Source: Pseudomonas entomophila (GTDB lineage Bacteria; Pseudomonadota; Gammaproteobacteria; Pseudomonadales; Pseudomonadaceae). From it: a stretch of DNA of 64,000 nt. This document shows, piece after piece, positions 25,493 to 35,152 of the stretch. A program made the position numbers and the translations under genes. The stretch covers positions 2,934,001-2,998,000 of the forward strand of contig NZ_CP070982.1 of the NCBI RefSeq assembly GCF_018417595.1, read 5' to 3'. The notes beneath the pieces were generated by a model. The model was given only the letters and a program-made list of their open reading frames with translations. It did not search any database and was not told the origin of the DNA. Each line of letters begins with the position of its first letter. The stretch's first letter is position 1.

Positions 25493-27334
25493 TTACTTCG
25501 TGGTGTCGATCAACGCATAGCTGGCAGGTTGATTGGCTTGCGGCAATAACGCCGGAAACTCTTCGGGAGTGATCGTTTCCTTGGCCAACAACAGGCGCGC
25601 CCCCGCATCCAGGTCGTCGCGGCGCTGCTCGAGCAGTATCCGTGCGCGGCCATAGGCCTCTTCCAGCAAGCTGCGAATACCAAGGTCGACCTCGCGCGCG
25701 GTCTGTTCAGAGTAGTCCCTTCGCTCCTGACGCAACACTGATTCGCCCAGATAACCGGTTGGCTGGCGCTCCAACACCGGCTGGCCCAGATCCGGGCTCA
25801 TGCCGAAGCGGGTGATCAACTGCCGGGCGATGTCGGTGGCACGTCCCAGATCGTCGGCGGCGCCGGTGGAAACCTGGCCGAACGCCAGGCTCTCGGCGGC
25901 ACGCCCGGCCATCAGCACGACAATGCGGTCGCGCAGCATCTGCGCGCTGATCAGGAAGCGGTCATCGGTCGGCCGTTGCAGGGTGTACCCTAGCGAGCCG
26001 GCGGCACGGGGAATGATCGACACTTTGTGCACCAGGTCCATGGCCGGCAAGCTGCTGGCGGCCAGGGCATGCCCCATTTCGTGGTACGCCACCACCTGGC
26101 GCTCGTCGCTGCGCAACACACTGCCTTTGCGCTCGACACCGGCCACCAGGCGCTCGATCGCTGCGGTGAAGTCCTGCAGTTCCACCCATTGGCTGGCACG
26201 CCGAGTGGCGACGATGGCAGCCTCGTTGACCAGGTTGGCCAGGTCGGCACCGGTCAGGCCCGGCGTGATCTGCGCAATGCGCTCGCAGTCCAGATCGTTC
26301 TTGTAGATGATCTTGTGCAGGTGCACCTTCAGGATCGCCAGGCGGCCCTGGCGGTCGGGCCGATCGATGAGGATCTGCCGGTCAAAGCGCCCCGCGCGTA
26401 GCAGCGCCGGGTCCAGTACTTCGGGACGGTTGGTGGCGGCCAGCAGCACCACGCCTTCGCGCGGGTCGAAGCCGTCCAGTTCCGCCAGCAGTTGGTTGAG
26501 GGTTTGTTCTTTTTCGTCATTGCCACCAAAACTACCGATGCCGCGCATCTTGCCAAGGGCGTCCAGTTCATCGATGAAGATGATGCAAGGCGCTGCCTGG
26601 CGGGCCTGGTCGAACAAGTCACGAACCCGCGCGGCGCCCACCCCCACGAACATCTCCACGAACTCCGAGCCGGAAATCGAGAAAAAGGGCACCGCCGCTT
26701 CCCCGGCGATGGCTTTGGCGACCAGGGTCTTGCCGGTGCCGGGTGGGCCAACCAGCAATGTGCCCTTGGGCACATGAGCGCCCAGGCGCGCGTACCATGC
26801 CTTGTTCTTCAGGAAGGAGACGATTTCGGTAAGCTCATCCTTGACATCGTCGATACCGGCCACATCGGCAAAGGTCACCTTGGTGCCATGCTCGACATAG
26901 ACGCGGGCGCGTGATTTTCCCACGCCCATCAACCCGCCCAGGCCTTGTTTCCCACTCAGGCCATGGAACAGGAAATACCACAGCACCAGCATCATCAGCA
27001 GCGGCATGAACCAGCCCACCACCGTGGCCACCGTGCTGTTTTCGGCGATACCGGTAAATGCCACGCCCGAGCGCCCCAACTGCTCGCTCAGCGCCGGGTC
27101 GATACGCACCGTGGAAAACACCGAATGGCCGTCGATGGGTTCCTGCAGCCGGCCCAGGATGCGGTCATGCTCGATGCGCAGGTCGCTGACCTTCTGCTGC
27201 TCCAGCAATTGCAGGAACTGGCTGTAAGGGATGGCCTGCACTGCGGGCGTGTTGAACAGGCCAAACTGCACCGCGGCCAGCACGGACAGCCCGACGGCCA
27301 GGAAATATAACTTCCAGGGCTGATCCTTGTTCAT
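25493..27334 (-). CDS. FtsH-family ATP-dependent zinc metalloprotease (second copy type)
   Basis: This 613-residue membrane AAA protease has TM1 about 10-27, a periplasmic part, TM2 about 103-123, Walker A GPPGTGKT, Walker [13 protein letters not shown], the SRH region ([23 protein letters not shown]) and the zinc motif HEMGH, where FtsH has HEAGH. It degrades membrane and soluble proteins. It is shorter and more divergent than housekeeping FtsH, lacks its C-terminal tail, and lies in the low-oxygen island, so it is probably a stress paralogue. The start has GGAGG seven bases upstream. Confidence 0.9.
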   Translation of the reverse strand: MNKDQPWKLYFLAVGLSVLAAVQFGLFNTPAVQAIPYSQFLQLLEQQKVSDLRIEHDRILGRLQEPIDGHSVFSTVRIDPALSEQLGRSGVAFTGIAENSTVATVVGWFMPLLMMLVLWYFLFHGLSGKQGLGGLMGVGKSRARVYVEHGTKVTFADVAGIDDVKDELTEIVSFLKNKAWYARLGAHVPKGTLLVGPPGTGKTLVAKAIAGEAAVPFFSISGSEFVEMFVGVGAARVRDLFDQARQAAPCIIFIDELDALGKMRGIGSFGGNDEKEQTLNQLLAELDGFDPREGVVLLAATNRPEVLDPALLRAGRFDRQILIDRPDRQGRLAILKVHLHKIIYKNDLDCERIAQITPGLTGADLANLVNEAAIVATRRASQWVELQDFTAAIERLVAGVERKGSVLRSDERQVVAYHEMGHALAASSLPAMDLVHKVSIIPRAAGSLGYTLQRPTDDRFLISAQMLRDRIVVLMAGRAAESLAFGQVSTGAADDLGRATDIARQLITRFGMSPDLGQPVLERQPTGYLGESVLRQERRDYSEQTAREVDLGIRSLLEEAYGRARILLEQRRDDLDAGARLLLAKETITPEEFPALLPQANQPASYALIDTTK

Positions 27335-27395
27335 GGCAGTTCCTCCGCAAAGCTGCAGCACTGCTTTGTTTCTACCCTTGAGCCGGGTGTTGCGA

Positions 27396-27409
27396 TTGAT
27401 AAAGGTCAA
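27396..27409. promoter_or_regulatory. ANR/FNR box TTGATAAAGGTCAA
   Basis: Centre 69 bp from the FtsH-like start codon; suits a -41.5 class II site with a short leader. Confidence 0.8.
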
Positions 27410-27450
27410 ACTCGGTGAACGGACCGAGCCGGCTCAGGCGCCTGGGAGCC

Positions 27451-27464
27451 TTGATAATTGTCAA
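27451..27464. promoter_or_regulatory. ANR/FNR box TTGATAATTGTCAA
   Basis: Centre 78 bp from the universal stress protein start at 27536; with the 27396 box it serves a divergent promoter pair. Confidence 0.8.
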
Positions 27465-27535
27465 GAACGAAGCAGCACCTGACTCGATAATCACAAGCGC
27501 ATACAATCCAACAGCCGCGCGGGGAGAGGTGCTCG

Positions 27536-28426
27536 ATGAAGCCGTATCGCCGGATTCTGCTTATCATGACCGAGGTTCAAGCCAGTGCCGCGCTGTCCCG
27601 GGCCCTGGCATTGGCTGCGGCATCGGGTGCGACTTTGCACGTGCTGGGCATCCATGAACCGGGTGAACTGAGCCTGCGTCATGGAATGCAGGAAACCTCG
27701 CTGCCTTCGCTTTCTTTCTTGCACTTCAGCACCGAGCTCAAGGCGCTGCTCGATGAACAGCCAGTATTCGGGGCTCGGCCAGGTTTCGAGGCCGTGGAGG
27801 CCTTCAATCTACGTGATCTGCTGCCGACCAGCATTGCCCGCTACGCACCTGACCTGGTGATCAAAGACTGCCCGGGCTGTTCCTTGTTCGATCAGATCGC
27901 CCGTACCTCGCCAGACCAAGTGCTGTTGCATGCGAGCGAGGTGCCGTTGTTGTTGGTGCCGGCGAATGCCCCGGCCATTCCACGCAGCATTCTGGTCGCA
28001 GTGGATGTTGCCAACCCGTCGCCACAAAACGATGCGCTCAACCACGTCCTGGTCGCGGCAGGCCAGCAGCTGGCGGCTCAATGCAAAGGGCAGTTGCACC
28101 TGCTGTCGGCCTACGACCTGCCTCTCGCCATGGCGGCCAACCCTGATCTTGCCGGCCCTTGGGCGGACGAAGTGCGCGAGTCGCTGCAGTTGCCGTTCGA
28201 TGCGCTGGCCGATGCACATGGCATCGCCCATACGCATCGGTATTTCAGCGAGGGTGCGCCCTTGCGCGTCATCAAGTCCCACATTGCCGCGCTGAAGATC
28301 GATGTGGTGGTGGTCGGCGTCGTGCAGGCCAGGCATTGGGCCAAGCTGATCGGCGATACCACCGAGCGGCTGGTCAGCCATGCGCCGTGCAGCATTCTGA
28401 CGGTCAGACCCGCGCCGGCCAGTTGA
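27536..28426 (+). CDS. Tandem-domain universal stress protein
   Basis: This 296-residue UspE-like protein is made of two Usp domains (about 1-145 and 148-293). The second domain carries the G-x2-G region as VVVGVVQARHWAKLIGDTTE, with the ATP-site glycine pattern altered from the usual GSVT. A GGGGAGAGG stretch precedes the start. Such proteins support survival under low oxygen and energy depletion. It is divergent from the FtsH-like gene and has its own ANR box. Confidence 0.9.
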   Translation: MKPYRRILLIMTEVQASAALSRALALAAASGATLHVLGIHEPGELSLRHGMQETSLPSLSFLHFSTELKALLDEQPVFGARPGFEAVEAFNLRDLLPTSIARYAPDLVIKDCPGCSLFDQIARTSPDQVLLHASEVPLLLVPANAPAIPRSILVAVDVANPSPQNDALNHVLVAAGQQLAAQCKGQLHLLSAYDLPLAMAANPDLAGPWADEVRESLQLPFDALADAHGIAHTHRYFSEGAPLRVIKSHIAALKIDVVVVGVVQARHWAKLIGDTTERLVSHAPCSILTVRPAPAS

Positions 28427-28528
28427 ACCCGGACCCTGGTAGCCATCGTACGTGGCGTCGTGACGGCAGGGCGCCTGCCCGTCATGGGACTTGAGCCTTT
28501 GTCGCCGTATGTCCGCGCAGTGGTTCAG

Positions 28529-28542
28529 TTGATAAACATCAA
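28529..28542. promoter_or_regulatory. ANR/FNR box TTGATAAACATCAA (perfect)
   Basis: Fits the full consensus TTGAT-N4-ATCAA; centre 66 bp from ATG 28602. Confidence 0.88.
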
Positions 28543-28601
28543 ATCCCCGAAGCTCGGCTGATGGATGATCCAGGGACACTTGCCAATCGCTGAGGTGCGC
28601 C

Positions 28602-29528
28602 ATGGACAACCCGCAAAGACTCTTGCTGATCGCTTCGCCTCTGATGCGTCGCACCCCGGTTTACGACCGCGCGGCTGCGCTGGCCAAGGCCAAGGGCATG
28701 GCCTTGCACATTGTGGCCTTCGACTACCTCGAAGGCCTGGCCACGGCGGGCCTGGTCAATGATCAGGCGCTGGCGGTGATGCGTGAAGGCTACGTGCAGC
28801 AGCACCGTGAATGGCTTGAAACCCAAGCGTTGTCGATGCGCCGCAACGGTGTGACGGTCACCACCGAAGTGGTGTGGGTGCAACATCCGCTGGACGAGAT
28901 CCTGGTGCACTTGCGCGAGCAGCCGTTTGCCATGCTGATCAAGGCGCTCGAGCATGAACCCTGGTGGATGCGGGCGATGTTCACCTCGCTCGACATCCAG
29001 CTGCTGCGGGAAACCCGCATTCCCCTGCACCTGGTGAACCAGGCCAGCCATGCGCTGCCGCGCAAGATTCTGGCCGCCGTGGACCTGTCCCGCCCTGAGG
29101 ACCAGTTCGAGGGGTTCAACGACCAGATCATCAGCGAGGCACTGAAACTGGCATTACAGTGCAATGCCCAGGTCGAGTTGCTGTATGCCTACGACGTCGG
29201 CTCCATGTACCTGGACGCAGGCGGCAGCCGCGAACATTCGTTCCTGTTTGACTCCAGCCTCGCCCAGACACTGCACGAGGCGCAAAGCGCTGCCTTCCAG
29301 GCACTTGCCGAGCGCAATGGTATCGCCGCCGAACACCGCCATCTGCGCATGGGAGACCCCGCCAAGGTGCTGGCGCTGTTCATGGAGCACAATGCTATTG
29401 ATGTACTGGTCATGGGCAGTTACCACCATCACGGTATTGGCTGGTTCATCGGTAGCACTGCCGAACGGGTATTGCACCGGTTGTCCAGCAGCGTGCTGGT
29501 GATTTCACCGGAGCATTCCCAAGGCTGA
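28602..29528 (+). CDS. Tandem-domain universal stress protein (UspE-like)
   Basis: This 308-residue protein has two Usp domains. The second contains a classical nucleotide motif (DVLVMGSYHHHGIGWFIGST then AERVLHRLSSSVLVI), so ATP binding is expected. It resembles E. coli UspE throughout, with a first domain beginning QRLLLIASPLMRRTPVYDRA. Monocistronic, with its own perfect ANR box and terminator. Confidence 0.92.
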   Translation: MDNPQRLLLIASPLMRRTPVYDRAAALAKAKGMALHIVAFDYLEGLATAGLVNDQALAVMREGYVQQHREWLETQALSMRRNGVTVTTEVVWVQHPLDEILVHLREQPFAMLIKALEHEPWWMRAMFTSLDIQLLRETRIPLHLVNQASHALPRKILAAVDLSRPEDQFEGFNDQIISEALKLALQCNAQVELLYAYDVGSMYLDAGGSREHSFLFDSSLAQTLHEAQSAAFQALAERNGIAAEHRHLRMGDPAKVLALFMEHNAIDVLVMGSYHHHGIGWFIGSTAERVLHRLSSSVLVISPEHSQG

Positions 29529-29531
29529 GAG

Positions 29532-29557
29532 ACAAGGCCCGAAAGGGCCTTGTTCTT
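29532..29557 (+). terminator. Intrinsic terminator
   Basis: Stem ACAAGGCCC / GGGCCTTGT with a GAAA tetraloop followed by TCTT, directly after the UspE-like stop; also at the end of the convergent GNAT gene. Confidence 0.8.
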
Positions 29558-30101
29558 AGCTGCGAAGGTCAAGTTCGTGAAGGATTTCTCTGACATCGCC
29601 ACCTAGGTAGCGGGAGCTGAATCCCAAGCCTTTGGTCAGCCGATGCATGCCGTAGTTGTTCGCCAGGTCCCTGGAAATCATGCAGTGAAAGCCATTGCGC
29701 CTCGCGGCTGTAATCAGGTGCTGCATCAGCAACCGCCCCAACCCCTTGCGTTGCCATGCTTCATGCACCGCCACGGCGCATTCGCAGAGGCGGCTGCCTG
29801 GAACACCGGCATAGCGGCAGACCCCAATCTGGCGTAACTGGCCATCTGCATGGACCAGGGCAACATAGGCCTCGCGTTGATGATGTTCTACAGGCATGCA
29901 ACGGGCATCCACGCTCGGCATCCCGCTCAGTCCGGCGATGAGGCGGAAACGACGCGCCTCGTAAGCGATGGTGCTGACAAAACGGCGGTCCCTTTCATGA
30001 TCTTCCTCGCGCAGCGGGCGGATCAGTACGGCAGAACCGTCCGTAAGCTTTTCGACCCAATGCTCGCCCGCGTTTGGCTGGTCAGTCTGCTGCTTGCTCA
30101 T
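29556..30101 (-). CDS. GNAT-family N-acetyltransferase
   Basis: This 181-residue GNAT begins with a short leader then LTDGSAVLIRPLREEDHERD, the entry typical of the acetyltransferase domain of Pat/YfiQ protein acetylases. The acetyl-CoA loop is QRKGLGRLLMQHLI (Q/R-x-x-G-x-G). GGAGG lies six bases before the start. It may acetylate metabolic enzymes under low oxygen (inference). It is a paralogue of the gene at 33492. Confidence 0.88.
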   Translation of the reverse strand: MSKQQTDQPNAGEHWVEKLTDGSAVLIRPLREEDHERDRRFVSTIAYEARRFRLIAGLSGMPSVDARCMPVEHHQREAYVALVHADGQLRQIGVCRYAGVPGSRLCECAVAVHEAWQRKGLGRLLMQHLITAARRNGFHCMISRDLANNYGMHRLTKGLGFSSRYLGGDVREILHELDLRS

Positions 30102-30161
30102 GGTGCCTCCATCTGGTCGATGCTTGCCAGAGCTGTTGTACCGTGCCGTGAGGCGCCGGTT

Positions 30162-30175
30162 CTGACAATCGTCAA
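30162..30175. promoter_or_regulatory. Degenerate ANR/FNR box CTGACAATCGTCAA
   Basis: Differs from consensus in the left half; centre 67 bp from the GNAT start at 30101, the same spacing as strong boxes. Confidence 0.55.
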
Positions 30176-30199
30176 GTTCAGGCTCGGCGGGTGGGTTTT

Positions 30200-30213
30200 C
30201 TGATCTGCATCAA
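30200..30213. promoter_or_regulatory. ANR/FNR box CTGATCTGCATCAA
   Basis: One mismatch; centre 77 bp from the universal stress protein start at 30284. Confidence 0.65.
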
Positions 30214-30283
30214 GCGCGAACCGACTTGCCTGCGGACAATCGCCTACATCATCACGCCAGCCGCGCAAGCCTGGAGGTTCACC

Positions 30284-31198
30284 ATGGGTCAATATCGACA
30301 ATTGCTGGTGCTGCTCACCGAGGTCGACCCGCATTCCCCCGCGCTGCGCAGGGCGTTGGCCTTGGCGCATGTCAGTGGCGCCAGTGTGCATGTATTGGGT
30401 TTGTTCGAACCGAAACAGGAGCACCTGCTGCGTGAAGAGCGATTGAACGAGGCCGCTATCCAATGCCAGTTCGACCACTACCGGGTGCAGCTGGCGGGGT
30501 TGGTCGAGCGTCACCGTGCCAGCGGTATAGTCCTGACGGTCGACAGCCTGCAGGCAGAGGACATCCGCAGCCAGGCCATCGATTACATCAGTGAACTGCA
30601 GCCAGATATGGTCATCAAGGACAGCGAGGCGACGCCAGCGCTGGCACGCCTGTTCAGCACGCCCCTGGATTGTGCGCTGATGCGAGGTTTGAAGGGCATC
30701 ACGCATTTCGTACCGACGGCCTCCGCGTCGCTGCCCCGGCGTGTGCTGGTCGCCGTGGACACCTCCTTCAGCGAAACCCCCGACGCCCAGGCCAGCTTCA
30801 ACCGTGGGCTGATCCGTGCCGCACAAGCGCTGGCACTGCAATGCGATGCACAGTTGCACCTGCTCTCGGCCTACAACCTGGCTGGCGTGTTCGCCTCGGA
30901 CATCAACGTCACCCAGGCCTGGATCGAAGAGATGCGCGATGCGCTCAAGGAGCCGTTCGACACCTTGGCGGACGCCGAGGGGGTCGCGCCGGATCGCCAC
31001 CACTTCCTGGAAGGCGGCCCGGTGCAGGTGATTCGCGAGCAGGTTGCCGCACTGGACATCGACGCGGTGGTCATGGGCGTCGTGCAGCCCAGGGGCCTAG
31101 ACAAGCTGCTTGGCGACACCACCGAACGCATCGTCAGCCACCCGCCGTGCAGCATCCTGGCGGTTCACCCTCAAGCTGTCGACACCCTGGAGCCCTAG
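30284..31198 (+). CDS. Tandem-domain universal stress protein
   Basis: This 304-residue protein is a close paralogue of the one at 27536 (both have a LTEVD/MTEVQ opening and GDTTERxVSHxPCSIL near the end). The start ATG 30284 has GGAGG six bases upstream; the longer frame would read through the ANR box. It is followed two bases after its stop by the beta-CASP gene, so they form an operon. Confidence 0.9.
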   Translation: MGQYRQLLVLLTEVDPHSPALRRALALAHVSGASVHVLGLFEPKQEHLLREERLNEAAIQCQFDHYRVQLAGLVERHRASGIVLTVDSLQAEDIRSQAIDYISELQPDMVIKDSEATPALARLFSTPLDCALMRGLKGITHFVPTASASLPRRVLVAVDTSFSETPDAQASFNRGLIRAAQALALQCDAQLHLLSAYNLAGVFASDINVTQAWIEEMRDALKEPFDTLADAEGVAPDRHHFLEGGPVQVIREQVAALDIDAVVMGVVQPRGLDKLLGDTTERIVSHPPCSILAVHPQAVDTLEP

Positions 31199-31200
31199 CC

Positions 31201-32568
31201 ATGCAACTGACATTTCTCGGTGGTACCGGGACCGTGACCGGCAGCAAGTTCCTGTTGACCCGCGATAGCACACGGGTGCTGATCGACTGCGGGCTGTTCC
31301 AAGGCTACAAGCAACTGCGCCTGCGCAACTGGGAGCCGCTGCCGGCGGCACTGCGCGCGCTCGATGCCGTGGTGTTGACCCATGCCCATCTCGACCACAG
31401 CGGTTATCTTCCGGTGCTTGCGCGCGAAGGCTATACCGGACCGGTCTACGCAACGCCGGCCACCTGTGCCTTGGCCGAGATCCTGTTGCTCGACAGTGCC
31501 CGGCTGCAGGAAGAGCAGGCCGAGCATGCCAACCGGCACGGCTACTCCAAGCATTCGCCGGCACGCCCGCTATATACCGAACAGGATGCAAAGCGCGCCT
31601 TGACGTTATTGCGCCCTGTGGCGTTGCATCAGCCAACCCTGATAGCGCCAGGCATGGAACTGATGTTACGCACGGCAGGGCATATCCTCGGTGCGGCGAC
31701 GGTTCAGATCAAGGTCGATGACCAGACCTTGGTCTTCTCCGGCGACCTAGGCCGGCCACAAGACCCGATCATGCGCGCGCCGGAGCTGATCAGGACGGCA
31801 GACGTGCTGCTGGTGGAGTCCACCTATGGCGATCGCCAGCATCCAACCGAATCAACCGAGCAATTTCTGGCCCAGGTCATCAACCAGACCCTCCTGCGCC
31901 ACGGCATTACCTTGGTGCCGTCGTTCGCCGTTGGCCGTGCCCAGTTGCTGATGTATTACCTCTACAAACTCAAGCGCGATGGCTTGATACCCGACATCCC
32001 GGTCTATCTCAACAGCCCGATGGCCACAGACGCAACCACCCTGTACCAACAGTTCCGGAGCGAGCATCGCTTGACGCCGGCGGAGTGCGCCGCAATGTGC
32101 AGGGGCACCCAGATCATCCGAACGGTCGATGAATCCCGGCATCTGGATCAACTGCGTGAACCTGCGGTCATCATCGCCGCCAGCGGCATGGCGACCGGTG
32201 GACGGGTTCTGCACCATCTCAAAGCATTGGCACCCAACCCACGTAACAGCATCCTGTTCTCGGGTTTCCAGGCCGGTGGTACGCGCGGCGCCGACATCGT
32301 CGGCGGTGCGCGCAGTGTCCGCCTGCATGGCGAAGACGTGCCCATCCGGGCCCAGGTGCATGCCATGGAGAACCTCTCTGCGCATGCCGATGCCGACGAG
32401 ATCATGGAGTGGTTGCGTGGCTTCGCCCGCCCACCACGCCAGACCTACGTCATCCATGGCGAGCCGCACGCCGCCGATACGTTGCGGCGGCGGATCAGCA
32501 TCGAGCTCGGTTGGCAGGTGTGCGTGCCCGAGTACCAGGAAACCGTTGCCATTGACCCAGTGCGCTAG
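31201..32568 (+). CDS. MBL-fold beta-CASP ribonuclease (CPSF/Ysh1-like)
   Basis: This 455-residue protein has a metallo-beta-lactamase core with HAHLDHSG (61-68), TAGHILGAATVQI and SGDLGRP, then the beta-CASP part (PSFAVGRAQLLMYYL, IAASGMATGGRVLHHL) and a C-terminal RNA-metabolism motif (SAHADADEIMEWLRGF, YVIHGEP). This is the full two-zinc nuclease set of bacterial CPSF-like RNases. In this setting it may adjust RNA turnover during oxygen limitation (inference). Confidence 0.92.
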   Translation: MQLTFLGGTGTVTGSKFLLTRDSTRVLIDCGLFQGYKQLRLRNWEPLPAALRALDAVVLTHAHLDHSGYLPVLAREGYTGPVYATPATCALAEILLLDSARLQEEQAEHANRHGYSKHSPARPLYTEQDAKRALTLLRPVALHQPTLIAPGMELMLRTAGHILGAATVQIKVDDQTLVFSGDLGRPQDPIMRAPELIRTADVLLVESTYGDRQHPTESTEQFLAQVINQTLLRHGITLVPSFAVGRAQLLMYYLYKLKRDGLIPDIPVYLNSPMATDATTLYQQFRSEHRLTPAECAAMCRGTQIIRTVDESRHLDQLREPAVIIAASGMATGGRVLHHLKALAPNPRNSILFSGFQAGGTRGADIVGGARSVRLHGEDVPIRAQVHAMENLSAHADADEIMEWLRGFARPPRQTYVIHGEPHAADTLRRRISIELGWQVCVPEYQETVAIDPVR

Positions 32569-32587
32569 CCTGGGCCGGGAGGCTGTC

Positions 32588-33232
32588 ATGGAAACACAAG
32601 CAAGGGCGAAACTGCGGGCCTGGATGCATCGACCACGGGGTAGCCTGGGGTGGATCGTGGCCATTCTCGCGTTGCTCGTCGTGGCCTTCGCCTATCAGTG
32701 GTTGAGCCCGAGCTGGCGCCTGCCCATGCAACACCCATTCGTACTGTTGGCCTTGCTGGCCTTATGCGTGGCATTGGGGTGGGGTGTGCAGCGTGGCGTG
32801 AAACGCATGGTCGGCAAGGCCATTTTCAATGGTCAGCCCACGGGCTGGCAGGCTCGGCTTGCCTTCCTGCGTTCGATCACCCAGGAGTCGAACGTCCTCT
32901 TGGGTCTGTTGCTGTTCCTGGCGTTGCTGGGCGGCGGCACCCTTTGGCTGGCGGGGCGCTCGGTAGACAGTATCGTGGAACGTTGTGCCGCCAACCTGCA
33001 GGCTCAGGTGGCCTCATCCGAGGATGAGCAGCTCACGGCATTGCTCGGCGGGCCGGTGTGTACCTGCATGGCGCAAACATTCCTCGATCGAAATGGGTTG
33101 ATTCGCCTGGCCTTGTTCGAAACGCCGATGCGGGAAATGAGCGCATACAAGGCGTTGACGGCGGACGACGAGCAGCGTTGCCTCATACAGTTCGACCTGC
33201 TGCCTGAAGCAGCCCGGGCGACGGCGCCTTGA
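32588..33232 (+). CDS. Hypothetical membrane protein
   Basis: This 214-residue protein starts at ATG 32588 with GGAGG five bases upstream. Three hydrophobic helices are seen (about 20-40, 48-66 and 101-122). The remaining C-terminal 90 residues are soluble with a CTCMAQTFLDR motif containing two cysteines. I do not recognise the family. It lies 19 bases after the beta-CASP gene in the same operon. Confidence 0.75.
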   Translation: METQARAKLRAWMHRPRGSLGWIVAILALLVVAFAYQWLSPSWRLPMQHPFVLLALLALCVALGWGVQRGVKRMVGKAIFNGQPTGWQARLAFLRSITQESNVLLGLLLFLALLGGGTLWLAGRSVDSIVERCAANLQAQVASSEDEQLTALLGGPVCTCMAQTFLDRNGLIRLALFETPMREMSAYKALTADDEQRCLIQFDLLPEAARATAP

Positions 33233-33448
33233 ATGGCGGGAGTGCCTGATTCCAGGACTTTCCCCAGACTTCGGACGAGGAAGTCACGGGGCTGATACGC
33301 CAGGCCGAGATCGCGGCGTCCTTCAGGGCCCGTACCGGGGAGGCCGAAGAGGACTGAGGTACTGCCGCGCTCGATGAATTGGCCGGGCGTCGAACTGGCC
33401 CGTCGGATGATCAGGCGCCGTACGATGGTCGTGAGGCGAAAAGCAGGC

Positions 33449-33470
33449 GGGGCAGCGCGGTGGCTGCCCC
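33449..33470 (-). terminator. Hairpin downstream of the minus-strand GNAT gene
   Basis: GGGGCAGC / GCTGCCCC with a 6-base loop, followed on the minus strand by GCCTGCTTTT. The gap 33233-33491 otherwise holds a short coding-like stretch only. Confidence 0.5.
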
Positions 33471-33491
33471 CGGTGCTGGTGCAACGGCGCT

Positions 33492-34061
33492 TCAGGTCAG
33501 GTTGTAGCGATGGATGACTTGCGTCGGGTCATCCGGGTCGGTGCTGGTGGTGAATCCTGCTGCCTTGGCCAGGCCGTGCATTGCCTGGTTGGCGGCTGAG
33601 TCGATCGAGTACATCTGCCGCAGGCCTTTGGCCCTGGCATGATCGGTCAGGTGCTTGAGCAACAGGCGACCCAGCCCATGGTGCTGCCAGCTGTCGAGCA
33701 CCGTCACGGCGCATTCGCATTCATCCTTGCCGGCAATGGCGGCGTAACGGGAAATGCCCACTTCTTGCAGCTCGCCGTCCACATGGGCGAGGGCGACGTA
33801 AGCGGCTTGTCGGTCCTGGTCGACCGCCATCAACTGGTCGAGCATCGCCTCGCCAGGCTCCTTGATCTGGCACAGGAAACGAAAATGCCGCGATTGCGGT
33901 GACAGCCGTTCGATGAAGGCCCTTTCCCGCTCCCGGTCCTTGGCTTGCAGCGGCCTGATCAGTACATGGGTGCCATTGTCGAGCGCTTCGATCCAATGCT
34001 CGCCCTCAGGCTTGGGAAACGAGGGGGCGGCGTATTGACGGGACGGTTCTGTAGGTGCCAT
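33492..34061 (-). CDS. GNAT-family N-acetyltransferase
   Basis: This 189-residue GNAT is paralogous to the one ending at 29556 (WIEALDNGTHVLIRPLQAKDRERE against WVEKLTDGSAVLIRPLREED; acetyl-CoA loop QHHGLGRLLLKHL). The conserved CECAV strand is shared. It is probably a protein or small-amine acetylase. It has its own ANR box 75 bp upstream and is divergent from the second FNR gene. Confidence 0.88.
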   Translation of the reverse strand: MAPTEPSRQYAAPSFPKPEGEHWIEALDNGTHVLIRPLQAKDRERERAFIERLSPQSRHFRFLCQIKEPGEAMLDQLMAVDQDRQAAYVALAHVDGELQEVGISRYAAIAGKDECECAVTVLDSWQHHGLGRLLLKHLTDHARAKGLRQMYSIDSAANQAMHGLAKAAGFTTSTDPDDPTQVIHRYNLT

Positions 34062-34129
34062 TGAAGTAATCCTCGTGTGTGGGGAACGAACTAGGGAGCT
34101 TCAGTTTCGACGCTCGGCCCTGCGCGCAC

Positions 34130-34143
34130 TTGATCGTTGTCAA
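34130..34143. promoter_or_regulatory. ANR/FNR box TTGATCGTTGTCAA
   Basis: Centre 75 bp from the GNAT start at 34061. The rest of the 34062-34420 gap contains no gene I can support. Confidence 0.78.
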
Positions 34144-34420
34144 TTCCCCGGTCGCCAGCCGCTGTCATTGGTCAGGCGGGGCCCCACAGCGGATCGTCCA
34201 GGCGCCTCGATGACGTGGGCATTCAATGCCCGTTCGTCGGGGTTTTCGGCGCTCGCAGGGGCGGCCACGAACAGCTTTCCAGGCCGGGCATTCCCAGCTC
34301 GCGAGCGACGGGCAAGCAGCGCTGCAAGTGGCATGACCCTTGGTCGGAGGGCTCTGAAAGGCCTGGTCGAACCCGCTAATTTGTATGGATACCCGCGCGC
34401 GAAACAGCGGAGGCATGTCC

Positions 34421-35152
34421 ATGTCAAGCTCACTGGATACCGGGGCAAGGCCCCAGGTGAAGTGCCTTGCGTGTTCGTTGAGTCGGCTTTGCCTGCCCGC
34501 CAGTCTCAGTGCCGACGAGGTGGACAAGCTGGAGCGAATCGTGCGCCGCAACCGCCCTTTGAAGAAGGGCGAGTATCTGTTCAAGGCCGATGAGCCCATG
34601 GAGCATGTGTTCGCTCTGCGCTCAGGGGCCATCAAGAGTTTCCTGCTCGCTACCGACGGTAACGAGCGGGTCACCGGTTTCGTTCTGCCAGGGGAGATGC
34701 TGGGGCTGGACGCCATCGGTGCAAGGTATTACCGGAGCTATGCCGTGGCGATGGAGGTTTCGCTGGTGTGCTCCATCAGGTTGGATCAGCTCGTCGAGCT
34801 GTCTGGGCTGATCCCCGGTTTGCGCTACCAACTGTTGCATATGCTGAGCATGGGAATCCAAGGCAAGGACGAACACTTGCGTTGCTGCCACGGTCGAGCC
34901 GAGCAGCGGCTTGCGATCTTCCTGCTCGGCATGTCGGCGCGTTATCACGAACGCGGCCTGCGCGCAGACGTCTTCAACCTGCCGATGTCCCGTGGCGATA
35001 TCGCCAACTACCTGGACCTTTCCCTGGAAACCGTCAGCCGGCTGTTCAGCCGCTTCACCCAGGTAGGGTTGGTGCAGTGCGGCGGGCGGGAAGTCCGGTT
35101 AGTCGACTTTCAAGGCCTATTGAAACTCAGCCAGGTGGAGGAACCCAGTTGA
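34421..35152 (+). CDS. CRP/FNR regulator, ANR-like with 4Fe-4S cysteines
   Basis: This 243-residue protein is close to ANR in length and sequence. Cluster cysteines are C15, C18, C24 (CLACSLSRLC) and C117 (SLVCSIRL). The recognition helix reads LSLETVSRLFSRF, the ANR/FNR form, so TTGAT-N4-ATCAA boxes should be its targets. Among three in-frame ATGs (34385, 34415, 34421) only 34421 has GGAGG at a normal seven-base spacing. It is a second ANR paralogue beside the one at 23654. Confidence 0.9.
   Translation: MSSSLDTGARPQVKCLACSLSRLCLPASLSADEVDKLERIVRRNRPLKKGEYLFKADEPMEHVFALRSGAIKSFLLATDGNERVTGFVLPGEMLGLDAIGARYYRSYAVAMEVSLVCSIRLDQLVELSGLIPGLRYQLLHMLSMGIQGKDEHLRCCHGRAEQRLAIFLLGMSARYHERGLRADVFNLPMSRGDIANYLDLSLETVSRLFSRFTQVGLVQCGGREVRLVDFQGLLKLSQVEEPS

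Noticed and set aside
30670..31200. Long N-terminal extension of the beta-CASP gene
   Set aside because: It overlaps the universal stress protein gene in another frame; the nuclease fold begins at ATG 31201.
34144..34384. Possible small gene between the GNAT and FNR genes
   Set aside because: Frames on either strand are Arg/Ala-rich without a start site or homologous look; treated as non-coding.
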